From Elusimicrobiota bacterium (GTDB taxonomy: Bacteria > Elusimicrobiota > Elusimicrobia > UBA1565), in assembly GCA_041660925.1 (NCBI GenBank), contig JBAZVI010000003.1, positions 1-64,000 of the forward strand: a stretch of 64,000 bases of DNA. Reading direction: 5' to 3'. Numbering within the stretch: position 1 is the stretch's first letter; each line of letters starts with the position of its first letter. A program made the translations under genes and the position numbers. Below are positions 1-10,300 of this stretch, one piece after another. Below the pieces are notes generated by a model. That model was given only the letters and a program-made list of their open reading frames with translations. It was not told the origin of the DNA and searched no databases.

Positions 1-612
1 ATCTGCTCTTCCGTGTATCGCTTTCGCGCCATTGTCGGGCCTCCGTTGTGCCAGTTTAGCACCTCGGAACCACAATCAGGCGCGGCCTAGTTTAGCGGGG
101 AGACGTCGGGGGGACTCTGAGGATTTCAGGGGGCGAAGACACGCCGCCGGCGGCTGGTTTGGGGCATACAGTTCGGCTGATGGGGGTAGCTTGGGAAGTC
201 AAAATCGGGGGCAGGGGGCAGCTAGAAACATGGGGAGGGGGCCTCTGGCGATACAGAGACCTGCGTCGAGTAGGACCGAGTTGGAGAAATCAATGTCCCC
301 GCTGTCCTTTTTGCCCGCCTCATCCTCGGCTGGCGCCGAAGATGCCTCCCGACCCCACCCCCACAACCAACTGCTGTGTGCGGGTGGGGTCGGGAGGTCG
401 GCGGGCTATGGGAGCGGGGTTGAGGGAGTGGATGCGTCTGGTTTTTGAACGGAAATGACGGGGAGAAAGAGGCGAGAATATCGGGCAAGGTAGAGAGCAG
501 AGGGTGGGGGAATGGGAATGGTTCCAGGAGAGCTTTGGGAGGTTTCCAGCGGAGGGAGACTCGGTGATTAATGGTCTGGGGAGATGGGCTCTGCTGAGTG
601 AGGGGACCTGGC
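1..612. other. Gene-free left edge of the window
   Basis: No convincing coding region is visible here. The open frames that exist have low-complexity Arg/Gly/Pro-rich translations with no recognisable domain. The stretch is G-rich on the plus strand and holds one striking structure, the hairpin at 345-397. A short AGGGG at 601-605 belongs to the next gene as its ribosome binding site. Confidence 0.5.
345..397. repeat. Long perfect hairpin (16-bp stem)
   Basis: The left arm CCTCCCGACCCCACCC (345-360) is exactly complementary to GGGTGGGGTCGGGAGG (382-397). Inside, CACA (362-365) can pair with TGTG (377-380) and prolong the stem. No T-run follows on either strand, so this is not a typical intrinsic terminator. 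Function unknown; it could be a transcript-end structure, a recombination site or part of an RNA. Confidence 0.6.
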
Positions 613-837
613 ATGGATAAGCTTCTGACTGTGAGCGAGGTGGCGGAGTTGCTCCAGGTGAAGCCGGGAACCATCTATCAGTGGGTCCACGAGGGCTACA
701 TCCCAATCCTCAAAATCGGCAGCTTGGTCCGCTTCGATAAGACGAGCATCACGGCCTGGTTGCGGAGCCGGGAGGTAGCCGGACGGCGCAGGAGGACGCT
801 CACTTTTGAAATTGAAGATGCGCAGCTGGCGAGGTAG
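613..837 (+). CDS. Small HTH (excisionase/MerR-like helix-turn-helix) DNA-binding protein
   Basis: A 74-residue protein. Residues 4-50 carry the HTH_17 pattern: LTVSEVAELLQVKPGTIYQW, followed by a GYIPILKIGSLVRF wing and a helix ending in WLRSRE. Proteins of this type bind DNA as small regulators or as excisionases of integrated elements. The ATG at 613 is preferred over the GTG at 598 because AGGGG at 601-605 sits 7 nt upstream of it. The tail RRRRTLTFEIED is basic then acidic. No integrase is adjacent (the nearest is at 21.5 kb), so a plain regulator is as likely as an Xis. Fold assignment is good; role is unknown. Confidence 0.7.
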   Translation: MDKLLTVSEVAELLQVKPGTIYQWVHEGYIPILKIGSLVRFDKTSITAWLRSREVAGRRRRTLTFEIEDAQLAR

Positions 838-897
838 CGGGGTGAGACCTGTCATGGCGAAGCGGCCGCGTTTTCTTGTATCGTCTGTGCCGCCTCT

Positions 898-2682
898 ATG
901 GTGAAGAAAAGCCTTCAGCCGACACGGAATCCTCCTCCCGAGTCGGGCCGGCTCGGTCTCCTCCTCCTTCCGTGGGCGTTTCCCGCCTTGATGTGGGGGG
1001 TCGCGCTCGCCGAGATTATTCTGTCTTTGCGCGCGGAGTGGTTCACGAACCAGGCTTTCTACGTCCACGATATGACCTTGAAGGTCCTCTCCTGGGGCGC
1101 CTTCGCGACCGCGGCGCTCCTGGCCTTCGTGCCTCCGGCGCGCGTGGCGGTCGAGCGCTGCTTCGCTGCGGTCGACGCGCTCTCGCCGCGCCTGCGTGTG
1201 TTCTGGCTCGCATCGGCGACACTCGCCCTTTTCGCTCAGACCTCCTTCATCAAGTACTGTCAATACCGTGGCTTCCAGCTCCCAATGGACACGGCGGCGA
1301 CGGCGAACATCGCCTACAACTTTCTCCATCATGGGACCTTTGAGAGCTCGATATTCGGCCTGCCGAGCTACTACGCCGTGCACTTCATGCCGGTCATCGC
1401 CCTGTTCGCGCCGCTGCTCCTGTTCTGCAACAGCGCGCTCACGCTCCTCTTCGCCCAGCAGGCGCTCGTCGCCTCGATGCCCGCGGCCCTCTTCCTCATG
1501 GTCCGCGGCGCCGGAGGGAGCGCGCTCGCGGCGGCCGCGGCGTTCTGGCTCGGGTGGACGAACTCGTTCTTCCAAGACCTCACCTCTACCAGCATCGCCC
1601 TCCAGGTCGCCCTTCCCGCCTTCTTCCTGTGGGGGATGCACCTCCTGGAGAGCCGGCGGATATGGGCGGGCGTCACCGCGCTGGTCCTGATGACGCTCTG
1701 CATCGAGCAGGCGCCCTTCACTCTATTCGGCCTCGGGCTCTATCTCCTCTTCCGGCCCGGGAGGCGCCTGCCGGCCCTGGCCCTTTGCCTCGGTTCGGCC
1801 CTGCTCTTCGGCGCGGAGATGAAGTTCATCCTTGCCCATCCGGAGGCGCCGCTCTTCCGGGACTGGTCGATGTTCGCGCATCTGGGGCCGGATCCGGCGA
1901 GTGCGCTGCGCTCCGCGCTGACGCATCCGTGGAATTTCGCCCTTAAGTTGCTCTGGCCGCCCGCTAAGCTCGAACCGCTCTGGCGCATGTTCTACACGAC
2001 CGCCTTCCTCGGACTACTCGCCCCGACGCGCCTGTTGCCTTGGGCGGTGAACTACCTCCCCAACTTCCTCTCGGCGCCCGGGAGCTTCTACAACTTGGTC
2101 ATCCTGCATTACCCGGCTTACGTCATGGGACCGCTATGGTGGGCGAGCGCGCACGGGGCGGCGCGCGCGGCGGGCTTCATGCAGGAGCGCAGATGGTCCG
2201 GCTTCCTGCTGGCGGCGGCGCTTCTGGTCTCGGGGTTCTCCCTGCGGGGTTCGACGCGGATCCTTCTCCCGGAGCGATCCGAACAGTCATTTAAGGACGG
2301 ACCCTCCGTCGTCGCGCATGTCCCTCCAGCGGCGGCTGTTTGGATCAGCGAGTTCCTGAGCCCGGCTTTGAGTGCCCGGAGCTTCATCAAGGTCTTGCCG
2401 CTCCGTGGGGAAGACCCCAGCTTCGCGATGAACCTTTTCGTTCCCGACTATATCCTCCTTTCCAAGGGATTCATCACCCTCGGCGATCCGACCTTCCGGA
2501 TGCGCATGGCGGCCTTCATCAGGCAGGAGGGCTACAAGAAGGTCGTCGAAGCTCCCTCGATCTACCTCCTCCGGCATCCCCGCGCACCGCTCGCCCCTCC
2601 CGGGGGCAGGCCTCCAGCGGCGACGCTGCCGCAGCCTCAGAAGGGCGTGGACTTTGCTGTGCAAGTCACGCAGTCGAAGTAG
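898..2682 (+). CDS. DUF2079-type polytopic membrane protein
   Basis: A 594-residue protein with about 11-12 hydrophobic segments from residue 20 to about 440 and a soluble C-terminal part. The stretch around residues 125-170 (PMDTAATANIAYNFLHHG, then YYAVHFMPVIALFAPLLL) is the characteristic signature of DUF2079 predicted membrane proteins, which resemble GT-C type glycosyltransferases. The likely site of action is the inner membrane, possibly transferring sugar from a lipid carrier, but no substrate can be inferred. No Shine-Dalgarno sequence precedes the ATG at 898. A glycosyltransferase and a second large membrane protein follow, suggesting an envelope glycan locus. Family call is fairly secure, function is inferred. 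Confidence 0.75.
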   Translation: MVKKSLQPTRNPPPESGRLGLLLLPWAFPALMWGVALAEIILSLRAEWFTNQAFYVHDMTLKVLSWGAFATAALLAFVPPARVAVERCFAAVDALSPRLRVFWLASATLALFAQTSFIKYCQYRGFQLPMDTAATANIAYNFLHHGTFESSIFGLPSYYAVHFMPVIALFAPLLLFCNSALTLLFAQQALVASMPAALFLMVRGAGGSALAAAAAFWLGWTNSFFQDLTSTSIALQVALPAFFLWGMHLLESRRIWAGVTALVLMTLCIEQAPFTLFGLGLYLLFRPGRRLPALALCLGSALLFGAEMKFILAHPEAPLFRDWSMFAHLGPDPASALRSALTHPWNFALKLLWPPAKLEPLWRMFYTTAFLGLLAPTRLLPWAVNYLPNFLSAPGSFYNLVILHYPAYVMGPLWWASAHGAARAAGFMQERRWSGFLLAAALLVSGFSLRGSTRILLPERSEQSFKDGPSVVAHVPPAAAVWISEFLSPALSARSFIKVLPLRGEDPSFAMNLFVPDYILLSKGFITLGDPTFRMRMAAFIRQEGYKKVVEAPSIYLLRHPRAPLAPPGGRPPAATLPQPQKGVDFAVQVTQSK

Positions 2683-2714
2683 ATTCCTGCTCCGAATCCG
2701 CATGCACAGAACCG

Positions 2715-3479
2715 CTAACGGCGGTTGGAGCGATGATTCTTTGGCGGGAAGAAGAGGGCCTTCATGCGCAGGCGCAGGAAGATCCGCAGGACACCGGACG
2801 CGGCGTTCCAGAGCTCCTCGGTGTTGACCGAGCTTTCTCCGCGCAGGCGATTGACGAAGATCGTGGGAGTCTCTCCGATCCGGTATCCGCGATTATGGAG
2901 ATTGAGGAGGGTCTCACTGAGAGGGATGAAGCCCTTTCCCATCCGCCCGCAGGTGGCCGTGACGCACTCGGCGGCTTCGCGCGAATAGGCGCGGAAGCCG
3001 TTCGTGTAGTCGGTGATCGGTACGCCGAGCAGGGCCCGCGCGACAAGGTTTGCGAAGCGGGAGAAGAGGAGGCGCGTCCAAGGCCAGTTTTCGATGCTGC
3101 TCTGGGGAAGATAGCGGCTGGCGATGAGCAGGTCCAGTCCGCGTCCTCGTAGCCCCTGTTCCAACTCTGCGACTTGGGAGGGGGGGTGGGAGAAGTCCGC
3201 ATCCATCTCGATGATGCGGAGGCACCCCTGGGAGAGCAGTTCCTTCATCCCCAGGAGTACGGCGGAGCCGCGTCCTTCTTTCGCGTCCCGGTGGATCATC
3301 CGCACGCCGTCCAGGGCGAGTTCCTCGACGGCCTTGACGGTCAATAGGTCCGGGGAGTCGTCCACGACGACGATGCGGACTTCGGGCAGGGCGACGCGCA
3401 CCTGCTGGAGAAGCTCGGCGATGCTCTCCTGTTCCCGATAACAAGGGACGACGAGGCCGATAGTGGGAGGGTTCATCAT
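2715..3479 (-). CDS. Family 2 glycosyltransferase, DPM1-like (polyprenyl-phosphate glycosyltransferase)
   Basis: A 254-residue GT-A enzyme. The N-terminus has the nucleotide-sugar fold (IGLVVPCYREQESIAELL, then VVVDDSPD) and the metal site reads EMDADFSHPP, nearly identical to the DADLSHPP motif of dolichol-phosphate mannose synthases. ASRYLPQSSIENWP and ITDYTNGFRAY are further DPM1-like blocks. No transmembrane anchor is seen, as in soluble bacterial DPM1 homologues. It would load a sugar onto a polyprenyl phosphate, giving the donor for GT-C enzymes such as the two flanking membrane proteins. It is transcribed towards the DUF2079 gene and diverges from the gene at 3,520 with about 40 bp between starts. 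Confidence 0.85.
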   Translation of the reverse strand: MMNPPTIGLVVPCYREQESIAELLQQVRVALPEVRIVVVDDSPDLLTVKAVEELALDGVRMIHRDAKEGRGSAVLLGMKELLSQGCLRIIEMDADFSHPPSQVAELEQGLRGRGLDLLIASRYLPQSSIENWPWTRLLFSRFANLVARALLGVPITDYTNGFRAYSREAAECVTATCGRMGKGFIPLSETLLNLHNRGYRIGETPTIFVNRLRGESSVNTEELWNAASGVLRIFLRLRMKALFFPPKNHRSNRR

Positions 3480-3519
3480 CAGGTGGTTACGGGGTTATTT
3501 TAGTAGAATCGCGACTGGA

Positions 3520-5361
3520 ATGAAGACCGAAAATGAAGGGAAGCCCGGTCTCTCCCGGGCCTCGGCGTTTCCTCTCGCGCCCTTGACGCACCTCGACATC
3601 GTTCTCTATTCCCTGCTCATCCTCCTCTGCGCAGTGTCCTTCCAACAGAAGGACCTCTTGGATACTTGCCGGGCTTCGCTCGCTTATCTGTCGGGGCATG
3701 TCTTCGACTTCTACGACTTCAACGCGTCGTATCCTCCTGCCTGCATGTACCTTCCCTCCACGTACGTCCTCTTCGCTCTCTGGGGGATACCTCTGAAGCT
3801 CATGGGGCTTCTCCCGGCCGCGCCGGCGGAGGTCGGAACTTTCTTCCTCTGGTTCAAGCTTCTGACGACGATTTTTGTAGCCGGCTCCGCCTATCTTATC
3901 CACCGGATTGGTCGGGTCCTCGGCCTTTCTCCGCGTAGCGCCATGCTGATGGCCGCTTTCTGGCTTGCCTCCCCGATCATGCTCTATTCGCAGTTCATGC
4001 TCGGACAATATGACGTTTTCACGACGTTCTTCATGCTCGCCGGGCTTTGCTTTCTGTTGGAGGAGCGGATGGAGCTCTTCGCCCTCTCCTTCGGCGCCGC
4101 GCTCACGTTCAAGTATTTCTCGGCCTTCATCTTTCTTCCCTTGCTGCTTCTTAAGGAGCGGCGGCCACTGCGGCTCGCGCTCTCCATGGGCCTCTTCATC
4201 CTCCCGCTTGCGCTCGAGATTCTTTGCTACCGCCACTCCCCAGCTTTCCGCTCCGGCGTGATGACCTCCAGTTCCTTGGAGCTTTTCAATAGCTCGACGG
4301 TGGAGTTCGCGTACGCTAAACTCCCTCTTTTCCTGTTTTCGTGGGCGTCCCTATGCGCGTACTGCTACCTCCGGGAGCCGGACGGCGCGGAGGACGTGCG
4401 GGCTTGGCTTTTGTATGTTCCGTTGCTCGCTTCGTGTCTCTTTTTCCTCTTCGTGCGCTGGCACCCGCAGTGGCTGCTGATGATGACGCCATTCCTGTCC
4501 ATGGCGGTGTTCCTCGGCCGGAAACCGGGGGAACACTGCTTGCTCGAGCTCATGCTTTTCTATTTCTTTATCGCGATATCGACCCAGGTATGGGCGATGA
4601 ACGTGGACCAATCACTGCTGCAGCGCGGAGTATGGAGAGCGTTGCGTCCTGAGATGTTCGACCCTGGGGGCGCAACGCTCGTTTACCGCATGCTTCCACC
4701 GCTGCAGATGGGGTTCAAGGTCGCTGCGTTTTCCGCGCTCCTCGCGGCCTTCATGCTCGATCTCGCGCCGTTCTTCCGCAAGACGCCGCTTGTGGAGCAT
4801 AAAGATTTCGATTCCTATCTCCCGTTCGTGCGCCTGCGTCTGTGGGGTGGAGTCGGTGTATTCGTTTTGCCCGTCGTCATCTCCTTCTTCTCCGTGCGAG
4901 GGGAGGCGCGTCCCGTTTCGCTCGTAGGAGTTCCTCCTCAGGTCCAGGCGGAGCTCGTCCTGAGCGCGGGAGACGAGCTCGTGCAATCCTTCACCGCCGG
5001 GGCCGGGGATTTCCGCCGGATTCGACTGCGGGTGGCGCGGTTCTCTCCTCCAGCGTCGGCGGTCGGAGGACTCGAAGTCCTCTTGAAGGCCGTTCCTGAA
5101 GACAAAATACTGCTCCGCTTCTCCGTGCCGTGGGGACAGATATCCGCGGGACGGGACCTTTCTGCCGCGCACCCGCGGGGATTGCCGCTCCAGACAGGCA
5201 AGCGCTATCGTCTTGTGCTCAAGACTGCGGCAGGCTCCCCGCTGGAGTTGGCGTTGGCGCGCGATACGGCTTCGGGGCAAGCCGTCGGCCTCGAGCTTAA
5301 CGGGCGAGCCCTCTGCTCGGCTGAAACTGCCTGCCTGCCTGTCCTCTCCGTCCTTCCGTAA
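3520..5361 (+). CDS. Multi-pass membrane protein, GT-C glycosyltransferase-like
   Basis: 613 residues with at least ten hydrophobic helices up to about residue 460, then a C-terminal beta-rich soluble domain. An early loop (FDFYDFNASYPPACMYLPS) is typical of the first periplasmic loop of lipid-dependent mannosyl/arabinosyl-type transferases. An upstream in-frame ATG at 3,463 exists, but it lies inside the divergent glycosyltransferase gene. The ATG at 3,520 gives a normal cytoplasmic start and is 10 nt behind a TAGAAT -10-like box (3504-3509). The C-terminal domain (about residues 480-613) could be a carbohydrate-binding or lectin-like domain. The enzyme class is an inference from topology and neighbours. 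Confidence 0.65.
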   Translation: MKTENEGKPGLSRASAFPLAPLTHLDIVLYSLLILLCAVSFQQKDLLDTCRASLAYLSGHVFDFYDFNASYPPACMYLPSTYVLFALWGIPLKLMGLLPAAPAEVGTFFLWFKLLTTIFVAGSAYLIHRIGRVLGLSPRSAMLMAAFWLASPIMLYSQFMLGQYDVFTTFFMLAGLCFLLEERMELFALSFGAALTFKYFSAFIFLPLLLLKERRPLRLALSMGLFILPLALEILCYRHSPAFRSGVMTSSSLELFNSSTVEFAYAKLPLFLFSWASLCAYCYLREPDGAEDVRAWLLYVPLLASCLFFLFVRWHPQWLLMMTPFLSMAVFLGRKPGEHCLLELMLFYFFIAISTQVWAMNVDQSLLQRGVWRALRPEMFDPGGATLVYRMLPPLQMGFKVAAFSALLAAFMLDLAPFFRKTPLVEHKDFDSYLPFVRLRLWGGVGVFVLPVVISFFSVRGEARPVSLVGVPPQVQAELVLSAGDELVQSFTAGAGDFRRIRLRVARFSPPASAVGGLEVLLKAVPEDKILLRFSVPWGQISAGRDLSAAHPRGLPLQTGKRYRLVLKTAAGSPLELALARDTASGQAVGLELNGRALCSAETACLPVLSVLP

Positions 5362-5411
5362 TCCTACCGGGACTCCCCCGTCGAGGATTTGACCCCTTGC
5401 CGGAGAACTTG

Positions 5412-6143
5412 TTGAATCCCGCTGCCATGAACCCCGTCGTCCCGTCGTCCCGCCGCGTCCTCATCATCGATGATGACCCTGCGTATGGGAGAACCGTCTA
5501 TCGCGCTCTCCAGAAGCGCGGGTACGCGGCTTTCCATGCCGCGACCGGCACGGAGGGATCGGCGCAAGTCGAGACGTTCCGGCCGCACCTCATCTTGCTC
5601 GACCTCTACCTTCCCGACACCGACGGCATCGAGCTCTACAAGACCTTCAGGCAAGATTCGCGGACGCGAGGCGTCCCCATCATCTTGATGACCGGCGAGG
5701 CGTTCATCGAGAACGTTCTGAAGGCTATCTCGATCAGCTTGAATGCCGACGAGGTCTACTCTAAAGGGAATCCCAATCTGAACATCCTTATGGAGAGGGT
5801 CCAGCATGCGTTGGCCGCGGAGACTCCCTCGCAGCCCGTCGCCACCGATCAGCATATCGTGCGCCGAGGAAGGATTTCGGCAGATTTGGTCGGTCAGAAG
5901 GTTTGGGTCGACGGCCAGCCGATTCCTTCTCTGGGCGCTCGGCGTTTCGCGCTCCTCTGCGTCTTGCTGCGCAACGAGGGACCCACCTGTCGGGCGGACC
6001 TCCTTAGGGAGGTGTGGGCGGAGCGGGGGAACCTGAACCTGGTGGAGGTCACGATCAACCGCTTGCGCCAGGACCTGGAACGGCTCGGTGCTGGGCGCAT
6101 CGACACCACGGCGCATGGGTATGAGTTGATTTGCGATAGCTGA
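5412..6143 (+). CDS. Response regulator, receiver plus winged-helix output (OmpR/PhoB type)
   Basis: A 243-residue two-domain regulator. The receiver domain (about 15-130) keeps the acidic pocket DDD at 20-22, the phospho-acceptor D64 (LLDLYLPDTDG), T94 (ILMTGE) and K118. Residues 145-240 form a winged-helix transcriptional output domain ending in VTINRLRQDLERLG and a TTAHGYEL wing. The TTG at 5,412 is chosen because GGAG (5402-5405) lies 6 nt upstream; the ATG at 5,427 is an alternative without a ribosome binding site. No histidine kinase is next to it, so it is an orphan regulator whose partner and targets are unknown. Confidence 0.85.
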   Translation: MNPAAMNPVVPSSRRVLIIDDDPAYGRTVYRALQKRGYAAFHAATGTEGSAQVETFRPHLILLDLYLPDTDGIELYKTFRQDSRTRGVPIILMTGEAFIENVLKAISISLNADEVYSKGNPNLNILMERVQHALAAETPSQPVATDQHIVRRGRISADLVGQKVWVDGQPIPSLGARRFALLCVLLRNEGPTCRADLLREVWAERGNLNLVEVTINRLRQDLERLGAGRIDTTAHGYELICDS

Positions 6144-6219
6144 GCAACCTCCACAGAGTCGTTCCTCGTCGGGGAATTCGCGACCTTACAGTTTGTAAGA
6201 ATATCCGTACTGAAAATCC

Positions 6220-6247
6220 TTGCATTCCGACGGCGCGCGCTTATACT
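6220..6247 (+). promoter_or_regulatory. Promoter-like TTGCAT-N16-TATACT with long leader to 6,521
   Basis: TTGCAT (6220-6225) and TATACT (6242-6247) are 16 bp apart in the 378-bp gap before the HEAT-repeat gene. Just upstream, CTTAC/GTAAG (6185-6199) forms a small inverted repeat that could be an operator. Transcription from here would give a leader of about 270 nt, containing a hairpin with arms CCTTGTCCC and GGGGCAAGG (6319-6341). No known riboswitch was recognised in the leader. Confidence 0.45.
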
Positions 6248-6521
6248 TCTTCAGGTTGGGCCGGATTGGAGGACGCGAGTGTCAGCGCCGAGGACACGAA
6301 GAACATCGGACTCTATTGCCTTGTCCCGCCCTGGGGCAAGGGCTTTCACCATAATATCCCAAGGGGGCTTCAATCCTCCTACATGAGGGCAATTCATGAT
6401 TAGGTTCCTATGTGGGTCTAAAAGTTTCGGGCGTTATCTGGGAGAACTCTGGTGTGAATATTCAGTGCATGGGGGCGCGCGCGGGGCGGGAGAATGGGCA
6501 GCGATGGGAAAGGGAGACAAG

Positions 6522-7385
6522 ATGAAGAGAGGCGCAAGTGAGAATGCATGGCTCCTGGGGAGCACTCTTCTTTTCGGTCTTTCGATGATGTCTGTAGCGT
6601 CCGATATCAAGCCCGCTGGCCCGAGGGATAAAGACTACCTACTGCCTGCCTCCAAGGACCAGGAGCTCTATGATCTCTGGAAGACCCAGAGCCCTCTGTT
6701 GCGTCAGTTGGAGTTGCAGTCAATCTGCCTTCGTAGTTCGGGTCGGCTGGCACCTCGCGTTGCCTCGCTGCTGGAGGTCGATCCTGACGAGGAGATGCGA
6801 GTCACGGCAGCCAGGGTTCTTGGGGCATGTGGGGAATCGACAGTTGCCTTGCCCGCGTTGCTCAAGGCAAAGACAGACCGCTCAGACAATGTGCGCTTGA
6901 TTGCGGCCAACTCACTGATGAAAAGAAAGGACCCCCAGAGTGCATTGGCGATCTATCTCGATCTCTTAGACTCACCGACCTTGGCTCCAGCGGCCAGCAG
7001 ACACCTATACGAGTTCAAGTCCGAACCGAGCCTCTACACCCAATTCAGAGATCGACTGCTAAAAATCAAGCGGAACAAATCAGCGAGCCTGAGCCTTCGG
7101 CTCGCTGCTTCGATGGGCATAGCCGGCGCGGATATAGCCAGTTTTGATGACTTGGCGGCAGACCTCTTGAAGGCTGGTCTCGAGGCCGTGGTGATGAAGG
7201 ATGATGAGGCGTCCGTGAAGACGGCCCTCAAACACCTTGATTGGGTCGAGGCGATGGAGCGCAACTTGAAGCCCGACAGCGCAACACGGGGTCGAATGGC
7301 GCGTGCGATTGAGATCGCAAGTACCGCTGCCAGCGAGAAGGTCCGAAACAAGGTGGGAGATGTTCAGGGAAAGCTGCGGAAGTAG
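6522..7385 (+). CDS. Secreted HEAT-like repeat protein
   Basis: 287 residues. The N-terminus (MKRGASENAWLLGSTLLFGL...) looks like a signal peptide. The mature part is alpha-helical with HEAT/PBS-lyase-like helical pairs (for example LLEVDPDEEMRVTAARVLGA and DNVRLIAANSLMKRKDP). Start 6,522 is chosen because GGGAG at 6512-6516 is 5 nt upstream and the signal peptide begins here; an upstream ATG at 6,396 would add an unlikely 42-residue leader. The next, giant gene starts inside the last codons of this one (26-bp overlap), so the two are probably translationally coupled. A scaffold or assembly role for the giant protein is conceivable but unsupported by motif evidence. Base composition is less GC-rich than in the neighbours. 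Confidence 0.65.
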   Translation: MKRGASENAWLLGSTLLFGLSMMSVASDIKPAGPRDKDYLLPASKDQELYDLWKTQSPLLRQLELQSICLRSSGRLAPRVASLLEVDPDEEMRVTAARVLGACGESTVALPALLKAKTDRSDNVRLIAANSLMKRKDPQSALAIYLDLLDSPTLAPAASRHLYEFKSEPSLYTQFRDRLLKIKRNKSASLSLRLAASMGIAGADIASFDDLAADLLKAGLEAVVMKDDEASVKTALKHLDWVEAMERNLKPDSATRGRMARAIEIASTAASEKVRNKVGDVQGKLRK

Positions 7386-10300
7386 CGCTCAACGACGATC
7401 CAGCCGTCGGCATTTAACGGCCGTTGCCGTAATGCTCGGCTCGATAAGCATTTCTGCGCATGCGCAGGTGTATAGCCGGTCGGCGGCCGTTGCCTACTCA
7501 GACAAGTGGTGTGGCATCTCCAGCCTGTGCGGCGAGGACGATCGGTTCAACATCTGGAGCAATCTCCAGAGTCGTGAATCGACCTACTTCAACGACTATT
7601 CCCTTGGATTTTCAGGTCAAGGCGGCGACTGCGCGAACTTCGTCTCGCAGACGTTGATTTGGGGTGGCCTCGAATCCAGTCTCAGGGCGCATATTACCTC
7701 AGGCCGCATCAATCAGAACCTTGCTGGGAACAAGTTCGCGGGCGGAAATGAAGTCGAGTGCGCCGACCAGGCGATGCGGGATGCTGGCCTAAAGTGCGGC
7801 GGAGTCCTGGGCACCTGGGCAAGCGCCGGCAGCGACCAGCCGGAGATTCCGTTGCGCGACTTTCTCATCCAGGTATTCCATGCACAGTACCTTCGGGGCA
7901 ATTTGTCGCTTATTCCGCCAGACCTTGGTCCCGGCGACATAGTGCTGTTCTCGGGCCTCACGCAGAACCACTCGTCCATCGTAGCGGCAGGCACTGGGGC
8001 AAACGCGTTGTTGAACTTCCATTCCAATCCCAGCTATCACAGGCCCATCACCGACCTAGCAAATCAGCCGGTCATGCACTTCTTCCGGATGAATCGTTCG
8101 CCAGGCCACAAGAAGCGGACGAGGATTCGGCAGGGGGCGCGTGTCATCCACGAATCCGCGCTCGACGAGGTGACGGCGGATGCCAGGAGCTTCAACATTC
8201 TGACCGAGAACGCGGCGAACGGCAGCGAGGAGATTGAGTTCACCCTCGATTTTAGCCAGTCGGTTCTCTCGGTTGATGCCAAGGTCGTTGGCGGGGCTGG
8301 CCATACGGTCACGCTGACCGGAGCCTTCACGGATATCACAAACACGCGATGGATTGGCACCATGAGTCCGACCCAACTCGCGACGCTCGACGACGGACAG
8401 GTAACCTTGTCGGTTGGCGGGCAGAACTTCGCCGAAAGCAGTAGCCAGGTCGACGGTGACCCGCGAACGGTGGCCCTCTGGGGCGGGACCGGCTTCACGC
8501 GCTACGAGAGCGAGACTGGAGCCGACGGTGCAGGCGGCCGAGATACATTGGTGAACTTCGATATTCATCGCAACGAGGCTCCGAATTCGCTGCTTCCAAG
8601 ACCCTCCGTCGGTTTGCCCGGCTCTGGCACGATCAAGACGACTCAGTGCGCCATGCTGGGGGGAGATGGTTCAGATGTCTGCATGATTACTGTTGCGAGT
8701 TCGGACCCCCGGACGGTACAGGTCCGGGATCCAATAAAGCGTCCTGCCTGGGGAGGGCCGTTCTGCGGCCTGGAGGCCGGCGAACATACTGCGACGATCA
8801 CCGGCTGCAACGGGCTTTCGGCGACGACGACTTTCATGGTCATTTCGGATGAGTCGCTTCTATCGCTGACCGCGTCGGATACGGACGGCCGCTCGGTCGG
8901 GCAGGGGACCCCGCTGGACCGTGCCGCTCTTGCGACGGCGACGATTACGGTCCATCTCAGTTACGAGCTGGAGCGGATAGGTTCTCCCGACTTCGCTTCG
9001 GCCGTCGTGGCCACTATCGGAGGAGATGCCGTTCCTCTGCATGTGGGGAACAACCAGGGGAATGTGTGGGCCGATGCCGAGTGGACCCATTCCGGCCCGG
9101 TCCCGGTCAGTTTCAGCATCAAGAATACGCAAGAGAGCGGCTCCGCGCCTTACGCCGGGGCCATCGGGATCAGCGTCGGAGTGAGTGGGCCGGGCGTGAG
9201 CGCGCAGTTGGACAAAAGCTTTTCTTTCGGGTATGGCTCGCCTTTGTGGAATCCAGGGGATGCCATCAGCGGCGAAATCAGCGTCCCCGAAGGTTTGCCG
9301 CGGCACAAATGTTCCGCCGATAGGCGCATGTGCGTGCGGACGCCGTATCACGCAGCGAAGCTCCTATGCTTTGAACCATCGGAAGAGGAAAAACAGGCGG
9401 CACATGAGCAGGGAATCGCGTTATCAGGGCCAATCTGCACCTACACCGGTTCCGCTTTAGCGCTCACGACTCCCGCCCAGATGGAGATGCGCTACAAGCC
9501 CTCTCCGGAGTCGGGGACGGATACGGCAACCCTCAAGCTGTATGTCTGGGATGGCACACATTGGCAAAGTGCGGAGGTTTCAAATCAGCAGTTCCATGCG
9601 GAGGCCGATGGCACGCTCGTTCTCAACGGGGAGACCACTCGCAGCGGTCGCTATGCCGCACTTTTTTATGAACCGACGACTCTCCCGGATGCGAAAGCGC
9701 CGACTCTCTCTGCAGCAGCTGTCTCTGATGATGGAGTGGCCTGGCAATCGCCGGACACCGCCCTTCTGCGTTCGACCGCGTCGGTCCGAATTCAGGCCCA
9801 GGATCTGGGACTCGGCGTCCAGCTCGTCAGCGGCCTCAGCACGACGACAGCGCCGGCGCCGCTCGCCGCAGTTTCGGGCACCCGCGTTCTCGTCCATTTC
9901 GACGAAGGGAGCGGGACGGCCTCGGCCGACGCGAGCGGCTACGGGGTCGACGCCGGACTCAGCAACGGCCCGACCTGGGTCGCCGGACGCTTTGGCGGCG
10001 GCGTTCACTTCAACGGCTCGAACCAATACGCGTCCTTCGCTCAGACGGCGACCTTCGACCGCACGGTCTTCAGCGTCGGCATCTGGGTCAAACCCTCGGC
10101 CGGCGGGCTCAGCGGCAACCTCTTCTCGAACGACAACGGCGGCTCCGCCGGCTACGGCATCGGTTTGTCGGGCGGGAAGCCCTACGCGTATACGAAAGCG
10201 GGCAGTCCGTCGGAGTCCTTCTACGTCCAGTCGCAGGTCTCGCTTGCGCCGAACCAATGGCACTACCTCGTGATGACCTGCGACGGGAGCCGCCTCTCGC

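Noticed and set aside
6248..6521. c-di-GMP or other known riboswitch in the leader
   Set aside because: No conserved core motif of a known class could be recognised by eye.
6396..6521. N-terminal extension of the HEAT protein from ATG 6,396
   Set aside because: It would bury the signal peptide; the ribosome binding site before 6,522 and the signal peptide support the later start.
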